Below, in pieces: positions 49,965 to 61,100 of a stretch of DNA of 64,000 nucleotides (its first letter is position 1; each line of letters starts with the position of its first letter). This DNA comes from Lentisphaerota bacterium (GTDB lineage: Bacteria; Verrucomicrobiota; Lentisphaeria; Victivallales; Victivallaceae), in contig SUVW01000009.1 in NCBI GenBank assembly GCA_015061815.1, forward strand, positions 1 to 64,000, written 5' to 3'. Below the pieces are notes generated by a model. That model did not search any database. It had not been told where the DNA came from and was given only the letters and a program-made list of their open reading frames with translations. A program made the translations under genes and the position numbers.

Positions 49965-50725
49965 CTGACAGCCAATTTTTGAATCCTGATTTTTGCTTCC
50001 TGAAGCAATTCCGGGGCAGGGGAGGCGGTTCTCTGATAGATCGAAACAAATATCATATAAAGATTTCTGGCTTTGATCCGGTATTCTCTTCCCTGCCGGT
50101 CAATGAAACGGGCCGCATTGAGGATCAGAAGCGGATTATCCCGGCTTGATTTTGCCGCTTCAAACATATAGTTCACAGCTTCGGATATTTTTCCGTTATT
50201 TCCCAGAAAAAGAGCTTTCAGGTAACCGATACGGGCAAAAGATTCCCGGTCACTTTGTTTCATAAGCATATCAATATACTTCCCGGTATTCGGTTCATTG
50301 CGTGTTACGCCCAGATTGCACAGAAGGATTAAAGTGTTGCGATCATCCGGCTTCAATTCCAGTGCGTGTTCCAGAATGGTGAATGCTTCTGCTGACCGTT
50401 GAGCATCTTGTGAATAAAGCCGGCCGAGAGTGTACAAAACCGTGAAGTTTTCCGGATCGGCTTTGGCGCATTGGGTAGCCAGATCGATCGCTTTGAACAT
50501 ATCTCCTGATTTCTCATAAGCCAAAGCCTGAAGCAGCAGCGGCGCAGAAGTTTTCGGATAGTCAACGGCCAAATCACTCGCGCTTTTTTGGACACTCTCC
50601 CACTCACCCTGACGCGCCTGTTTAACGGCCTGATTAAGTTTTTTATCTGCCGAATCCCGGTCACTGCAGCTGCATAACAGCAGCATGGCAGTCATCGCCG
50701 CAGATGATAAAGCAAAGAATTTCAT
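49961..50725 (-). CDS. TPR-repeat lipoprotein
   Basis: MKFFALSSAAMTAMLLLCSCSDRD lipobox; TPR-like repeats; 4-bp overlap with dnaG. Confidence 0.7.
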   Translation of the reverse strand: MKFFALSSAAMTAMLLLCSCSDRDSADKKLNQAVKQARQGEWESVQKSASDLAVDYPKTSAPLLLQALAYEKSGDMFKAIDLATQCAKADPENFTVLYTLGRLYSQDAQRSAEAFTILEHALELKPDDRNTLILLCNLGVTRNEPNTGKYIDMLMKQSDRESFARIGYLKALFLGNNGKISEAVNYMFEAAKSSRDNPLLILNAARFIDRQGREYRIKARNLYMIFVSIYQRTASPAPELLQEAKIRIQKLAVR

Positions 50726-50741
50726 TTGTGTTCCCCGTAAA

Positions 50742-51584
50742 TTATTTTGAATGATATTTTTTCCAGATCATGCTTGAAATATAAACTATACCGGCCAATA
50801 CGACAACCGTCGGACCGGATGGCAGAGCCATTATGCTGCTCAGCAACAGGCCGCAGAATATGAATAATGCATTGAAAAGTGCCGCCAGAAACATGGTCGA
50901 GCGAAGATGGGAAGTATAACATCCGGCCGCTGCCGCCGGTAATGTCAGCAGGGCAATCACCAGCATTATGCCGACCAGATTTATCAGAAGCACAATGGTT
51001 AAAGCTGTGAGGATCAGTAAACCGATATACATCAGAGTAACTTTTATCCCCCGGAGCCGGGCAAAGGTGTCATCGAAACTCATGGCCAGCAATGCCGGGA
51101 AAAATATTACCGTCGGGATCAGGATCACCGCATCCAGTATCAGTGTCATTATCAAATCATGTTCAGTAAGCAGCAGAATACTTCCGAAAAGGTATCCCTG
51201 CCAATCCACATATCCCGGGGTGCGGTCAAGGAAAAGCAGACCGATAGACATTCCAACTGCCCAGACTGCGCCGATCACGGTATCTTCCCTTTCTCTGGCG
51301 AAAATGCTTACCAGTCCGACCGCAACTGCTGCCCCGACTGCTCCGATAACAGCTCCCAGGGTGGGGGTGAACCACTCCAGCATACATACCCGCTGCAAAA
51401 ACAGTGCCAGCCCGAAGCCGCCGAGCGCGGCATGAGTACTTGCTCCGGCAAGTGATGATATGCGCCGGGTGACCACCATTGTCCCGATAACGCCCAGGGC
51501 CGGAGAAACACATATCCCGACAAGAATGGCAAAACGGAGAAATCCCCACTCCGGAGAAAAGATAATACTGTGGATATCAATCAT
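50742..51584 (-). CDS. Metal (Zn/Mn-type) ABC transporter permease
   Basis: FAILVGICVSPALGVIGTMVVTRRISSLAGASTHAALGGFGLALFLQ...VLLINLVGIMLVIALLTLPAAAAGCYT. Confidence 0.9.
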   Translation of the reverse strand: MIDIHSIIFSPEWGFLRFAILVGICVSPALGVIGTMVVTRRISSLAGASTHAALGGFGLALFLQRVCMLEWFTPTLGAVIGAVGAAVAVGLVSIFAREREDTVIGAVWAVGMSIGLLFLDRTPGYVDWQGYLFGSILLLTEHDLIMTLILDAVILIPTVIFFPALLAMSFDDTFARLRGIKVTLMYIGLLILTALTIVLLINLVGIMLVIALLTLPAAAAGCYTSHLRSTMFLAALFNALFIFCGLLLSSIMALPSGPTVVVLAGIVYISSMIWKKYHSK

Positions 51585-52344
51585 GGCACGGTGACTCCTT
51601 TTCGCAATGGCAGAAACAGGCGTGATCATGCTTTATCATATTGACATGGTGATGGTATACTGCATCGGCTGTTTCTGCCGTGAAATCAGTTGCACAATGA
51701 AGATTCACCGAACGGTTGACACAAATGACCAGATCAGTTTCGCGGTTGACAAATCCCAGATCGTGGGAAACGGTAATGACGGTCATCTGCCGGCGCAGCT
51801 GTTCCAGAGTCGAATAGAATTGTTCTTCAGCCCCCGGGTCAATATTTGCCGTCGGTTCATCCAGCAGCAATAATTCCGGTTGTCCAGCCAGAGCCCGGGC
51901 GATCAGTACCCGCTGCCGCTGTCCGCCGGATAATCCGGCAAATGATCTCTGGGCCAGATCGGCGATGCCGAGAATATCCAGGGCTTCCATTGCCACTGCC
52001 CGGTCTGCTTTGCGGTAGCAGAAAAGAGTTCGCGGCTTGATTCTGCCCATCAGAGTTACTTCCATCACGCTGGCCGGAAAAGAGGCATCCAGTTGATGAT
52101 ATTGCGGCATATAGCCGATCTTGGCTCTGGCATTGACCGGGGAGGTGTTGAAAATGGAGATGCTTCCTGAATCCGGCTGCAGTAAGCCAAGCAGCAGCTT
52201 CAATAATGTACTTTTACCGCCGCCATTGGGGCCGACGATACATCCGGATTGTCCGGCATTGATGCAGAATGAAACGTCTTCCAGAACCGGAATACCGGGG
52301 GAATAAGCAAACGAAAGATCTTTTACTTCGATTATCGGCGGCAT
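51577..52344 (-). CDS. Metal ABC transporter ATP-binding protein
   Basis: Walker A GPNGGGKSTLLKLLLG; signature LSGGQRQRVLIARALAGQPELLLLDEPTANID. Confidence 0.95.
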   Translation of the reverse strand: MPPIIEVKDLSFAYSPGIPVLEDVSFCINAGQSGCIVGPNGGGKSTLLKLLLGLLQPDSGSISIFNTSPVNARAKIGYMPQYHQLDASFPASVMEVTLMGRIKPRTLFCYRKADRAVAMEALDILGIADLAQRSFAGLSGGQRQRVLIARALAGQPELLLLDEPTANIDPGAEEQFYSTLEQLRRQMTVITVSHDLGFVNRETDLVICVNRSVNLHCATDFTAETADAVYHHHVNMIKHDHACFCHCEKESPCHD

Positions 52345-52350
52345 GACAAA

Positions 52351-53241
52351 TTATTCTTTCTTTGATGTGAAACCGTCATATATGGCATCGGCAGTTTTCC
52401 GGAGATTGCCGGGGAGGTCTTTGGCCAGCGGATCAAGAGACGCGACCCGGCCGTTGATCTGTCTTGCCAGAGCTTCCGCGCTGCGCGGATTGAATTGTTC
52501 CTGTACAAAAACAGTGGAAACTCCGGCAAGTTTTGCCTCACGGATTATAGCTGCCAGTTGGGCTGGAGAAGCCTCTCTCCCATTGAGTTCGATAGCGCGC
52601 TGTTTGAGTTTGTAAGCATGGGCGAAGTAACCGAATGCCGGGTGATAAACGAAAAAAGTCTGTCCGGCAAAGGGGGAAAGTTTTTGAGAAATATCCCGGT
52701 TAAGGAGAATCATTTTTTCCTTGAAAAGGTCAAAATTTTTCTGATAGTATTCTTTACCTTCCGGATCGTGTTCAGTCAAATCTTTTTTGATATTACCGGC
52801 GATAATGATCGCATTTTCCGGAGATAGCCAGACATGGGGATCATGATCATCATGGGTGCATCCATCGTGATGCCGGTGGTCATGATCGCCGCCGTCGTGA
52901 AAGGCGATCCGGTTTATGTCACGGGAAACATCGCAGACAGCAGCTCTGTTTTTGAGAAATCCGGCGATTTTATTTTCAAAAGGCATTCCGGTCGTGAAGA
53001 AGATCGCTGCGCCGGAAGTTTCTCTGATCGTGTCATTGCGCGGAGTAAAATCATGCGGTGTCCGTCCCTGGGGCAGCACACAAATCGTATTGACACGGTC
53101 GCCGCCTATGAATTCCACAATCCCGGAAACCGGAGGAATGCCGCAGGCGACTTTCAATCTGTTATCACTTTTCTGTTTGCTGCATCCTGCTGCAAATGCA
53201 AGCATGACAAGTGCTGTAACCGAAAATATCAGATGTTTCAT
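52351..53241 (-). CDS. znuA: Zinc-type ABC transporter substrate-binding lipoprotein
   Basis: His-rich loop HDGGDHDHRHHDGCTHDDHDPHVWLSPENA; FFVYHPAFGYFAHAYKLKQ; lipobox LAFAAGC. Confidence 0.85.
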   Translation of the reverse strand: MKHLIFSVTALVMLAFAAGCSKQKSDNRLKVACGIPPVSGIVEFIGGDRVNTICVLPQGRTPHDFTPRNDTIRETSGAAIFFTTGMPFENKIAGFLKNRAAVCDVSRDINRIAFHDGGDHDHRHHDGCTHDDHDPHVWLSPENAIIIAGNIKKDLTEHDPEGKEYYQKNFDLFKEKMILLNRDISQKLSPFAGQTFFVYHPAFGYFAHAYKLKQRAIELNGREASPAQLAAIIREAKLAGVSTVFVQEQFNPRSAEALARQINGRVASLDPLAKDLPGNLRKTADAIYDGFTSKKE

Positions 53242-53416
53242 GACTTTCTCCAAAATTACAAAAATGCATTACTGATGTATAATAAATATAACACAATATT
53301 CACCTCAAGTCAAGAGCCTTTATTGTGATATCTGCCGGCAAATGTTAAAATTGCATCCGGAGAGTGTGGGAAAGTGGAATTTTGGCTAAAAATACAGTTC
53401 TTTAATTATTGCAGAC

Positions 53417-53445
53417 TTGAAAAAAAAGTAATGACGGTGTATAGT
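53417..53445 (+). promoter_or_regulatory. Putative sigma70-type promoter
   Basis: TTGAAA-17 nt-TATAGT upstream of the ATG at 53568. Confidence 0.5.
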
Positions 53446-53567
53446 TAGCAAGTTGCAGGTATTGCATGTGGGGAAGATGCCGGGATGATAACAATAACAA
53501 GCGGTGGATTTTTGTGGCCCGGCAATGAGTTCTGAATTGAATGTCACCGCGAAACAGGTGTTTTGTA

Positions 53568-54731
53568 ATGAATAAAGTTTTGGTTACAGGTATTACAGGA
53601 TTGGTTGGAAGTGCATTTGTGACAGCGTTGTTGCGCGAGCGTCAGGATCATGATATCGTCTGTCTGGTGCGCAGCGGCGGCGGAAAAAGTGCTGCAGAAA
53701 GAGTTGATTCCATTATCCGGGATGAGTGCAGTTTCAACGGATATCCGGAAGCGGCGGATGCTGTTCTGAAAAAGATCACTGTTGTTGAAGGCGACGTGAC
53801 AACGATCGTTCCTGAAGAGTTGGCCAAAGATGAAAAACTTGCCGGAGTCAATATCATTTTTCACTGCGCGGCAGATGTCAATCTGGGCAAAGATCCCACC
53901 GGCAAGGTTTTCCGGATCAATTACGGCGGCACCCAGAATATGATTGCTCTGGCCAAGTTGTTGAACGTTAAAGAATTCCATTATGTTGGCACCTGCTATA
54001 TCGCCGGTAAACTCTGCGGCACTGCCTACGAGGACAACCCGGTGGATAACGGTTTCAACAATCCTTACGAGGAGAGCAAATTCAAAGCAGAGCAGCTGGT
54101 TCGTGAAAGCGGGATCCCGTTTTCCGTCTACCGTCCGGCGATCATCACCGGCCGCCGTTCTGACGGACGCATTCGCAAGCCGCTGGCATTCTACCGGATA
54201 CTGGAGTTTCTCGGCAAAGTGAAAAGCCACCGCTGTTCCAAAATGGGCATCTCTCCGGAAAATTGGGTGAATATGGAGATCAACTTCGCCACCAATCCGT
54301 CCGAACATGTCTATTTTGTTCCGATCGACTATGTGCAGGAGGCGATCACTGCGCTTTTCCAGAAGCCGGTTACCAATACAGCTTATCATATTTCCGGTGA
54401 CAGTCCGGTGTCAGTGCGTCAGATCGAAGATACCATTTGCAAGGTTCTCCGTCTGGATGGGGTTACCGTCGGCAGTAAAAGCGATGGTAAAAGCGAGGGT
54501 GAATCTCTGATGAGCCGTTTTGTCGGAGATCTTTTCCCATACTTCAGCAGTGATATCGTTTTCGATCAGAGCAATGTCCGCAAAGTTCTGGGCGACAGTG
54601 TGCTGGATTGGGAATTCGGCGAACGCGGACTGGAAGTTATGATCAAGTCTTTTTATGAAGATTATTTTCCGAATGTTGAGTGGCTGCAGAAGGTTGTTTC
54701 AGAAGAACCTGACCGCATGCCAATACGTTAA
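53568..54731 (+). CDS. SDR family NAD(P)-dependent oxidoreductase (thioester-reductase/epimerase-like)
   Basis: MNKVLVTGITGLVGSAFVTALL Rossmann motif; FHCAADVNLGKDP; PYEESKFKAEQLV. Confidence 0.85.
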   Translation: MNKVLVTGITGLVGSAFVTALLRERQDHDIVCLVRSGGGKSAAERVDSIIRDECSFNGYPEAADAVLKKITVVEGDVTTIVPEELAKDEKLAGVNIIFHCAADVNLGKDPTGKVFRINYGGTQNMIALAKLLNVKEFHYVGTCYIAGKLCGTAYEDNPVDNGFNNPYEESKFKAEQLVRESGIPFSVYRPAIITGRRSDGRIRKPLAFYRILEFLGKVKSHRCSKMGISPENWVNMEINFATNPSEHVYFVPIDYVQEAITALFQKPVTNTAYHISGDSPVSVRQIEDTICKVLRLDGVTVGSKSDGKSEGESLMSRFVGDLFPYFSSDIVFDQSNVRKVLGDSVLDWEFGERGLEVMIKSFYEDYFPNVEWLQKVVSEEPDRMPIR

Positions 54732-54751
54732 AGCAATTATAGAGGCGAAAA

Positions 54752-55513
54752 ATGGGAAAACTGATTTCGGTGATGCCATGTCTGGATATGCAGAATGGCA
54801 GGGTTGTAAAAGGTGTACACTTTGTGGATATTGCGGATGCCGGTGATCCGGTGGAGTGCGCAAAAGCCTACTGTGCCGCCGGTGCGGATGAATTGGCACT
54901 GTTGGATATTACCGCAACGGTCGAGAATCGTGATACACTTACCGAAGTCGTGAAAAAAGTAGCCGATGTCTGCACGGTGCCGTTTACTGTCGGCGGCGGT
55001 ATCCGGGATGTGGAATCGGCGCGAGCGGTATTGGCTGCCGGAGCAGATCGTATTTCGACCAGCAGTGCGGCATTCCGCCGTCCCGAGTTGATTCGGGAAT
55101 TGATCGCCGAATTCGGTGTCGATGCAGTTACTGTGGCGATCGACGTGGATGTGAATCCGGCAATGCCTTCAGGGTATGAAGTGTACATTGACGGCGGCCG
55201 TACTGCGACCGGCGCGGATGCTGTGGACTTTGCCAAACAGGCAGATGACTATGGTGTGCAGGTTATTCTGCCGACCAGTAAAGCCGGTGACGGGGCGAAG
55301 ACCGGTTATGAATTATCGGTGATCCGGGCGATGGCGCAGAGCTGTTCGGCCAAGATCGTTGCTTCCGGTGGAGCCGGTAAAATGGAACACTTTATTGAGG
55401 CGGCAAACGCCGGAGCTGAAGTTTTGCTGGCGGCTTCGGTGTTCCACTTCCACCTGATAGACATTCCGGAACTGAAAGCGGAATTGAAGCGCAATGGCTT
55501 TGAAGTCAGATAA
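54752..55513 (+). CDS. hisF: Imidazole glycerol phosphate synthase cyclase subunit
   Basis: MPCLDMQNGRVVKGVHFVDIADAGDPVECAKAYCAAGADELALLDITAT...PFTVGGGIRDVESARAVLAAGADRISTSSAA...VAIDVD...IVASGGAGKMEHF. Confidence 0.85.
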   Translation: MGKLISVMPCLDMQNGRVVKGVHFVDIADAGDPVECAKAYCAAGADELALLDITATVENRDTLTEVVKKVADVCTVPFTVGGGIRDVESARAVLAAGADRISTSSAAFRRPELIRELIAEFGVDAVTVAIDVDVNPAMPSGYEVYIDGGRTATGADAVDFAKQADDYGVQVILPTSKAGDGAKTGYELSVIRAMAQSCSAKIVASGGAGKMEHFIEAANAGAEVLLAASVFHFHLIDIPELKAELKRNGFEVR

Positions 55514-55592
55514 TAATTGCAATATATTATCCGGTGGCGTTTCGGCAATTTGACGGAGCGTCACTTTTTTGATTTTGTGGAGAGTATACCTG

Positions 55593-56387
55593 ATGGCGGT
55601 AAAAAAAACAACTGCAAAGAATAGTGATGCCGGAGAGGCAGTCGGCGGACGTGTTATCTTCCGCCGGTTGTTGTTCGGTATATCGATTTTCAGTTGTATT
55701 GCGCTGTTGGGAGCGGGGGTTTGGCTGATTTGCCGGTTGCCGGATGTGCTGATGTACCAAAATCAGCGGTTTGAATTCAAACATCCGGTGATTCAAAGTG
55801 CCGGGTATTGGGGACGTCCGGGTAAGCAGCAGGAGTTGTTGGATCGTATCGGATTGAATGGGAAGATCAATATTTTCGGAATAGATGTGGGTGATGTCCG
55901 GAAAAAAGTGTTGAATATCGACAATATCCGGGATGCCGAAGTGCAGATCGTTTTGCCTGATACGTTGATTTTCCGTTTGGAAGAACGAATCCCGCTTGCT
56001 TATGTGGGCGGGGATATGGTTATTGACGAAGATGGAGAACGTTTCGGGCGTACTGAATCAGTCGCTCTGGACCGTGAACTGCCTTTTATCGTCGGTTATA
56101 GGGAAGACCGGTCGGATAAGATTTCAGAGGCGTTGAAATTGATAGTTACGGCCAACCGGAATTGTCAGGCATTGAAAATTAAAAAAATATTAGTTTCAAA
56201 TTACGATTATCTGGATGTTTTTCTGGTCTATCGTGGTCGGGATTTGCGGGTGAAGTTTCCCTTGAATAAGGATTATGCTGATCTTTTCAACAAATTACAA
56301 AGCGCAGTTTTACACTCTTATTTGAATAGAGAAAATCCATCCGGCTTTGATTTGCGCTACCGGGATTATGCGATTCCGGAATATTGA
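55593..56387 (+). CDS. FtsQ/DivIB-like POTRA-domain cell division protein
   Basis: Single N-terminal TM then IFGIDVGDVRKKVLNIDNIRDAEVQIVLPDTLIFRLEERIPLAYVGGDMVIDEDGERF. Confidence 0.7.
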   Translation: MAVKKTTAKNSDAGEAVGGRVIFRRLLFGISIFSCIALLGAGVWLICRLPDVLMYQNQRFEFKHPVIQSAGYWGRPGKQQELLDRIGLNGKINIFGIDVGDVRKKVLNIDNIRDAEVQIVLPDTLIFRLEERIPLAYVGGDMVIDEDGERFGRTESVALDRELPFIVGYREDRSDKISEALKLIVTANRNCQALKIKKILVSNYDYLDVFLVYRGRDLRVKFPLNKDYADLFNKLQSAVLHSYLNRENPSGFDLRYRDYAIPEY

Positions 56388-56507
56388 TCCGGTAATTAAT
56401 TTGTTTTTTTGTGCAGATGTTGCCGTTTTAGTTTGCAAAAAGTTAGGAGTGCATGTATATTAAGAAAGCGATATTGATTGTGTGTGATGTATGAACAGGA
56501 GGCATAG

Positions 56508-56996
56508 ATGAAAGACGGTAAAGCGCGTTGGAAGAGTATTTGCCGCGATCTTTGTGCTTTGACTGACGAATTACGTGATCAGTGGTTGATACAGCAAACC
56601 GGAGAAGAACGGGATTTTTTTGCCGGGATAACTGCCGGTCAACGGCGGATGTTGCGTATAGTATGGCGTTTGACCCGGAATGAACCTGAAGGTATTATGC
56701 TGCGGGTGTTGGCCGCCAGGCTTGGTTTATCCAGCAGCGCAGTTTCGGTAATGGTTGACAGTTTGGTGCGCCGGGGAATATTGGAACGTATTCCGGTGGC
56801 GGCAGACCGGCGTAAAGTTTTGATCCGCCTGGGAGAAAAGGGAGAACTTGAATTTTACAGCAGTGAAACATTTTTCGGAGAAGTCAGCGAATGTTTTTTC
56901 AGCGGATGTCCGGAGGAAAAAGTTGTCTGTCTTGAAGGTATGTTGAAAGATTTTAATAAATATTTAGCCAATATAAATCAGGAGAAAAAAAAGTGA
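56508..56996 (+). CDS. MarR family transcriptional regulator
   Basis: LRVLAARLGLSSSAVSVMVDSLVRRGILERIPVAADRRKVLIRLGEKGE. Confidence 0.9.
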   Translation: MKDGKARWKSICRDLCALTDELRDQWLIQQTGEERDFFAGITAGQRRMLRIVWRLTRNEPEGIMLRVLAARLGLSSSAVSVMVDSLVRRGILERIPVAADRRKVLIRLGEKGELEFYSSETFFGEVSECFFSGCPEEKVVCLEGMLKDFNKYLANINQEKKK

Positions 56997-58099
56997 AAAA
57001 TTATTGGTCAAAATTATTGTTGTGCGGTGTTTTGACTGCCGCATCCGGAGTTTTTGCAGCACCGGCAGGGCGCCCGGCGGAAACTGTGAAGGCTGGACTG
57101 GTCAAAAGTGTGCCCCGGGAACTTTCCCGCAAGTACATCGGCAAAATCACCGCAGTTGATGATGTTTCGCTGATTGCGCGGGTCTCCGGAGTCATTGAAA
57201 AACAGAAATTCGACAGCGGTGATATAGTGAAGAAAGGTCAGGAACTTTTTGTCCTGGAAGATACAACCTATCTGGCTGCAAGAAATGCCGCCCGGGCCAA
57301 GCTTGCACAATGCAAGGCTGAATATGATTATGCCAAGCGCAATCTCGCCCGGCAGCAGGCACTCTGGAACAAAAAAGCCACTTCCGAAAGTACGTATGAT
57401 GAAGCAGTCCGGCAGGAAGCGGTGAGCAAAGCCGCAGTCGATGCTGCTGAAGCAGCTCTGCTGGATGCGGAAAACAATCTTTCTTATACCAGAATCATCT
57501 CCCCGTTGAATGGCAAAGCCGGCAAATCCGCATTGTCCGAAGGGAACTATGTCACTCCCGGAACCGGAGAGCTGATCAATATTGTCGCTCTGGATAAGAT
57601 GTACGTGAACGTCTGGATCAGTATGAATGATTATCTGACGATTTTTGACGGTTCGTATGAAACACTGAAAAAGGAAGGAAATGTCAGGGTATTTCTGGCT
57701 GACGGCAGAGAATTTACCGGAAAATCTTCGATCGTATTTATTGACAACCGGGTTGATAAAGATACAGATACCATCCGTATCCGTCTGCTGGTTGAAAATG
57801 ACGGTATGCATTTGCTGCCGGATGGTTTGGTGACGGTGCGGCTTTCCCGCCGGGATGGCAGCAAGTGTGCGGTGCCGGTGTCGGCGGTGATGAATAACGG
57901 GCAGATCAGTTTTGTTTACGTGCTGGATAAAGAAAATAAGGCTGCGATACGTCCGGTGAAGCTCGGTGAAGTTCAAGGTAATGAGCAGATTATTCTTAAA
58001 GGGGTGCAGCCGGGGGAAACCATCGTTTTTGACGGAACTCACAAAGTTTTCCCGGGCAGCACGGTCAATCCGGTAATTGCGGCAGTGGAGAAAAAGTAA
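56993..58099 (+). CDS. Efflux RND transporter periplasmic adaptor subunit
   Basis: Biotinyl-lipoyl-like VSLIARVSGVIEKQKFDSGDIVKKGQELFVLEDTTY...SYTRIISPLNGKAGKSALSEGNYVTPG. Confidence 0.95.
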   Translation: MKNYWSKLLLCGVLTAASGVFAAPAGRPAETVKAGLVKSVPRELSRKYIGKITAVDDVSLIARVSGVIEKQKFDSGDIVKKGQELFVLEDTTYLAARNAARAKLAQCKAEYDYAKRNLARQQALWNKKATSESTYDEAVRQEAVSKAAVDAAEAALLDAENNLSYTRIISPLNGKAGKSALSEGNYVTPGTGELINIVALDKMYVNVWISMNDYLTIFDGSYETLKKEGNVRVFLADGREFTGKSSIVFIDNRVDKDTDTIRIRLLVENDGMHLLPDGLVTVRLSRRDGSKCAVPVSAVMNNGQISFVYVLDKENKAAIRPVKLGEVQGNEQIILKGVQPGETIVFDGTHKVFPGSTVNPVIAAVEKK

Positions 58100-58100
58100 A

Positions 58101-61100
58101 ATGTTTTCGCAAATTTTTATTGAGCGTCCGAAACTGGCGATGGTAATTTCCATCGTTACTGTTATCGCCGGTTTGCTCTGTTTGTTTCAGGCGCCGATCG
58201 CAGAATATCCGGAAATCGCGCCGCCGACGATCATGGTCATGGCCAATTATACCGGTGCCAGCAGTCAGGAACTTGCCGATACTGTGGCGACTGTGATCGA
58301 AGAACAGTGCAATGGTTTGGAAGATTTGCTGTACTTCAACAGCAGCTGCAGTAATACCGGTATGTATCTTCTGGAAATTACTTTTGAATCCGGTTCCGAT
58401 ACCGACATAAATCTGGTGAATGTACAGAATGCGGTAAAACGTGCCGAACCGCTGCTGCCGGAAATTGTCAAACGCAACGGCGTGCGTCAATTCAAACGCA
58501 GCGGTGATATTCTTGCTCTGTACAACTTTACTACAGACGGCAGTGAGATGACGTTGACGGAATTGTCAAACTTTATCCGTACCAACGTGCGCGATCCTCT
58601 TTCACGGGTTCCGGGGGTCAGTGAAGTTTCCATCATGGGAGAACGCAATTATTCCATGCGTTTGTGGTTGGATACTGCCAAAATGGCCAATCTGGGGATT
58701 GCGACATCAGATGTGTCGGCGGCGGTTCAGGCCCAGAACGTGCAGGCTGCGGCCGGTTCCATCGGTTCTGAAGGCAGCAGTGATTTTATCCAAATGAAAC
58801 TTTCCACCCTCGGCCGTCTGCATACGACAGAACAGTTTGAGAATATCGTGGTCCGTTCCAAAGCCAATGGTGAACAGGTCAAAATCAAGGATATCGCCCG
58901 TGTGGAACTCGGTGCGGAGAGTTATTCCAACGGCAGCCGTTTCAACGGTGTCGATGCCATCTCTCTGCTGATTTACCGTAACAGCGATGCCAACGCGTTG
59001 GAAGTTGTGAAAAAAACCAACGCACTTTTGGAAGAGTTGAAAGCTTCGCAGTTCCCCAAAGGTGTTGACTATCATATCGGTTATGATCCGACTGAATATA
59101 TCCGGATCACAATGGCAGAGATTTTTGAAACTCTGATTTTGACGTTGATTCTGGTGGTGGCCATAACCTATTTGTTCCTGCAGGATTGGCGGGCCACACT
59201 GGTGCCGGCGATTACGATCCCGGTCAGTTTGATCGGAACATTTATTTTCCTTATACCGCTTGGTTTTTCCATCAACTTGCTGACGATGTTCGGTTTGATT
59301 CTGGTCATCGGTTCATTGGTTGATGATGCTATCGTGGTGACGGAAAACTGTATGCGCATCATCGAAGAGGAGGGGTTGTCTCCGAAAGAAGCTGCCAGAA
59401 AGAGTATGAAGCAGATCACCGGAGCGGTTATTGCCACGACTTTGGTTATTGTAGCGATTTATGTGCCGGTCGGTTTTTACGGCGGCATGGTCGGAACAAT
59501 ATATCTGCAATTCTCGGTCACGATGTGTATTTCGCTGTGTTTGTCAACGGTCAATGCGTTGACTTTGAGTCCGGCATTGTGTTCATTGCTTCTGCGCAAG
59601 CCAAAAGTCAACAAGGTGTTCTGGGCGTTCAATAAATTTCTTTCCGGCTCCTGCAACGGTTATATGAGAATATCCCGTTTTATGGTGCGGTATACGATTA
59701 TTGCTATCGTGATTTTTGCCGGTGTGCTGTATATGAATTATCATTATCTCAAGACCATTCCGGCATCATTTATTCCCGGTGAAGATAAAGGTGCCGTAAT
59801 GGGTATGGTTGAGTTGCGCCCCGGTGCCACACTGGCTGAAACCAATGCCGTACTCAAGCAGGTTGAGGAAAAGGTAAAAGATATTCCCGGCATTGAAAAC
59901 AGCATCAGTATCTACGGATACAGTTTCACCAGTGGTGCCGGAGAAAACGCCGGAACCTTTATCATAACGCTGGATGATTGGGAAAAACGCCAGACTCCGG
60001 ATACAGACATCAACGTTATCCAGAGCAAATTGCAGCAGATTTCCGCAACGATCCCGGAAGCACGGATCAACTTTTTCCAACCGCCGGCGATCATGGGATT
60101 GGGAGTTACCGGCGGCGTGACATTCATGCTGCAGGCTAATGCCGGACAATCGCCGCAGGAGTTGTATATGGCGATGAATAAGATGCTGATGCGGTTGAAT
60201 TCTCTGCCGGATGTGCTGATGGCGTTTGGTAACTTTGAAACCGGTACTCCGGAGTTGTTTTTGGATATCGACCGGGAAAAAGCCGAAGCTCTCGGTGTGC
60301 CGGTCAACCGGATATTCTCTGTTCTCGCCGGCAATGTGGCTTCAGATTATATCAATGACTTCAACTTGTATGGTTACTCATTCAAAGTAAAAATGCAGTC
60401 AGAAGATAATGAAAGGGCAAACGCCAATGAGTTGCTGCAGTTGATGGTGCAGAGCAACCGGGGAGCGATGGTTCCTTTGAGTTCATTTGCCTCGCTGCGC
60501 CGCACATCCGGTTCACGTACCTTGACCCGTTTCAACCAGCTGCTTTCGGCTAAAATAACGGTGCAGGCCAAGCCGGGGATCAGCAGTCAGACTGTGATGA
60601 AAGAGATTGAAAAGATCATGAAAGAGGAGTTCCCGCGCGGTTATCAGATAAGCTGGACGGATATGAGTTATCAGGAGCGCGGCAACGAAGGACGTATCGT
60701 TCAATTGCTGATTCTGGCGTTGATATTCGGTTATCTTTTCCTTGTCGGTCAGTATGAAAGCTGGACGATCCCGATTTCAGTGGTGTTGAGTTTCTTCTTT
60801 GCCATGCTCGGCGGCTTCTGGGGTATGAAATACAGCGGTCTTGACTTCAGTATCTATGCCCAGTTGGGAATCGTTATGTTGATCGGTCTGGCTTGCAAGA
60901 ACGCGATTTTGATGGTGGAATTTTCCAAACAGGAGCGCGAATCCGGTAAATCTGTTGAAGAGGCTGCGCAAAATGGTTTCAGCTTCCGTTACCGGGCGGT
61001 GTTGATGACGGCATGGTCGTTTGTTATCGGTGTATTCCCTATGGTGATCGCGACCGGTGCCGGAGCCGGCAGCCGCCGGGCCATCGGTATTACCACATTC

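Noticed and set aside
53544-54389. 281-aa minus-strand ORF
   Set aside because: Antisense to the SDR gene with a clear Rossmann motif.
57014-58153. 379-aa minus-strand ORF
   Set aside because: Antisense to the RND adaptor gene, which has clear family motifs.
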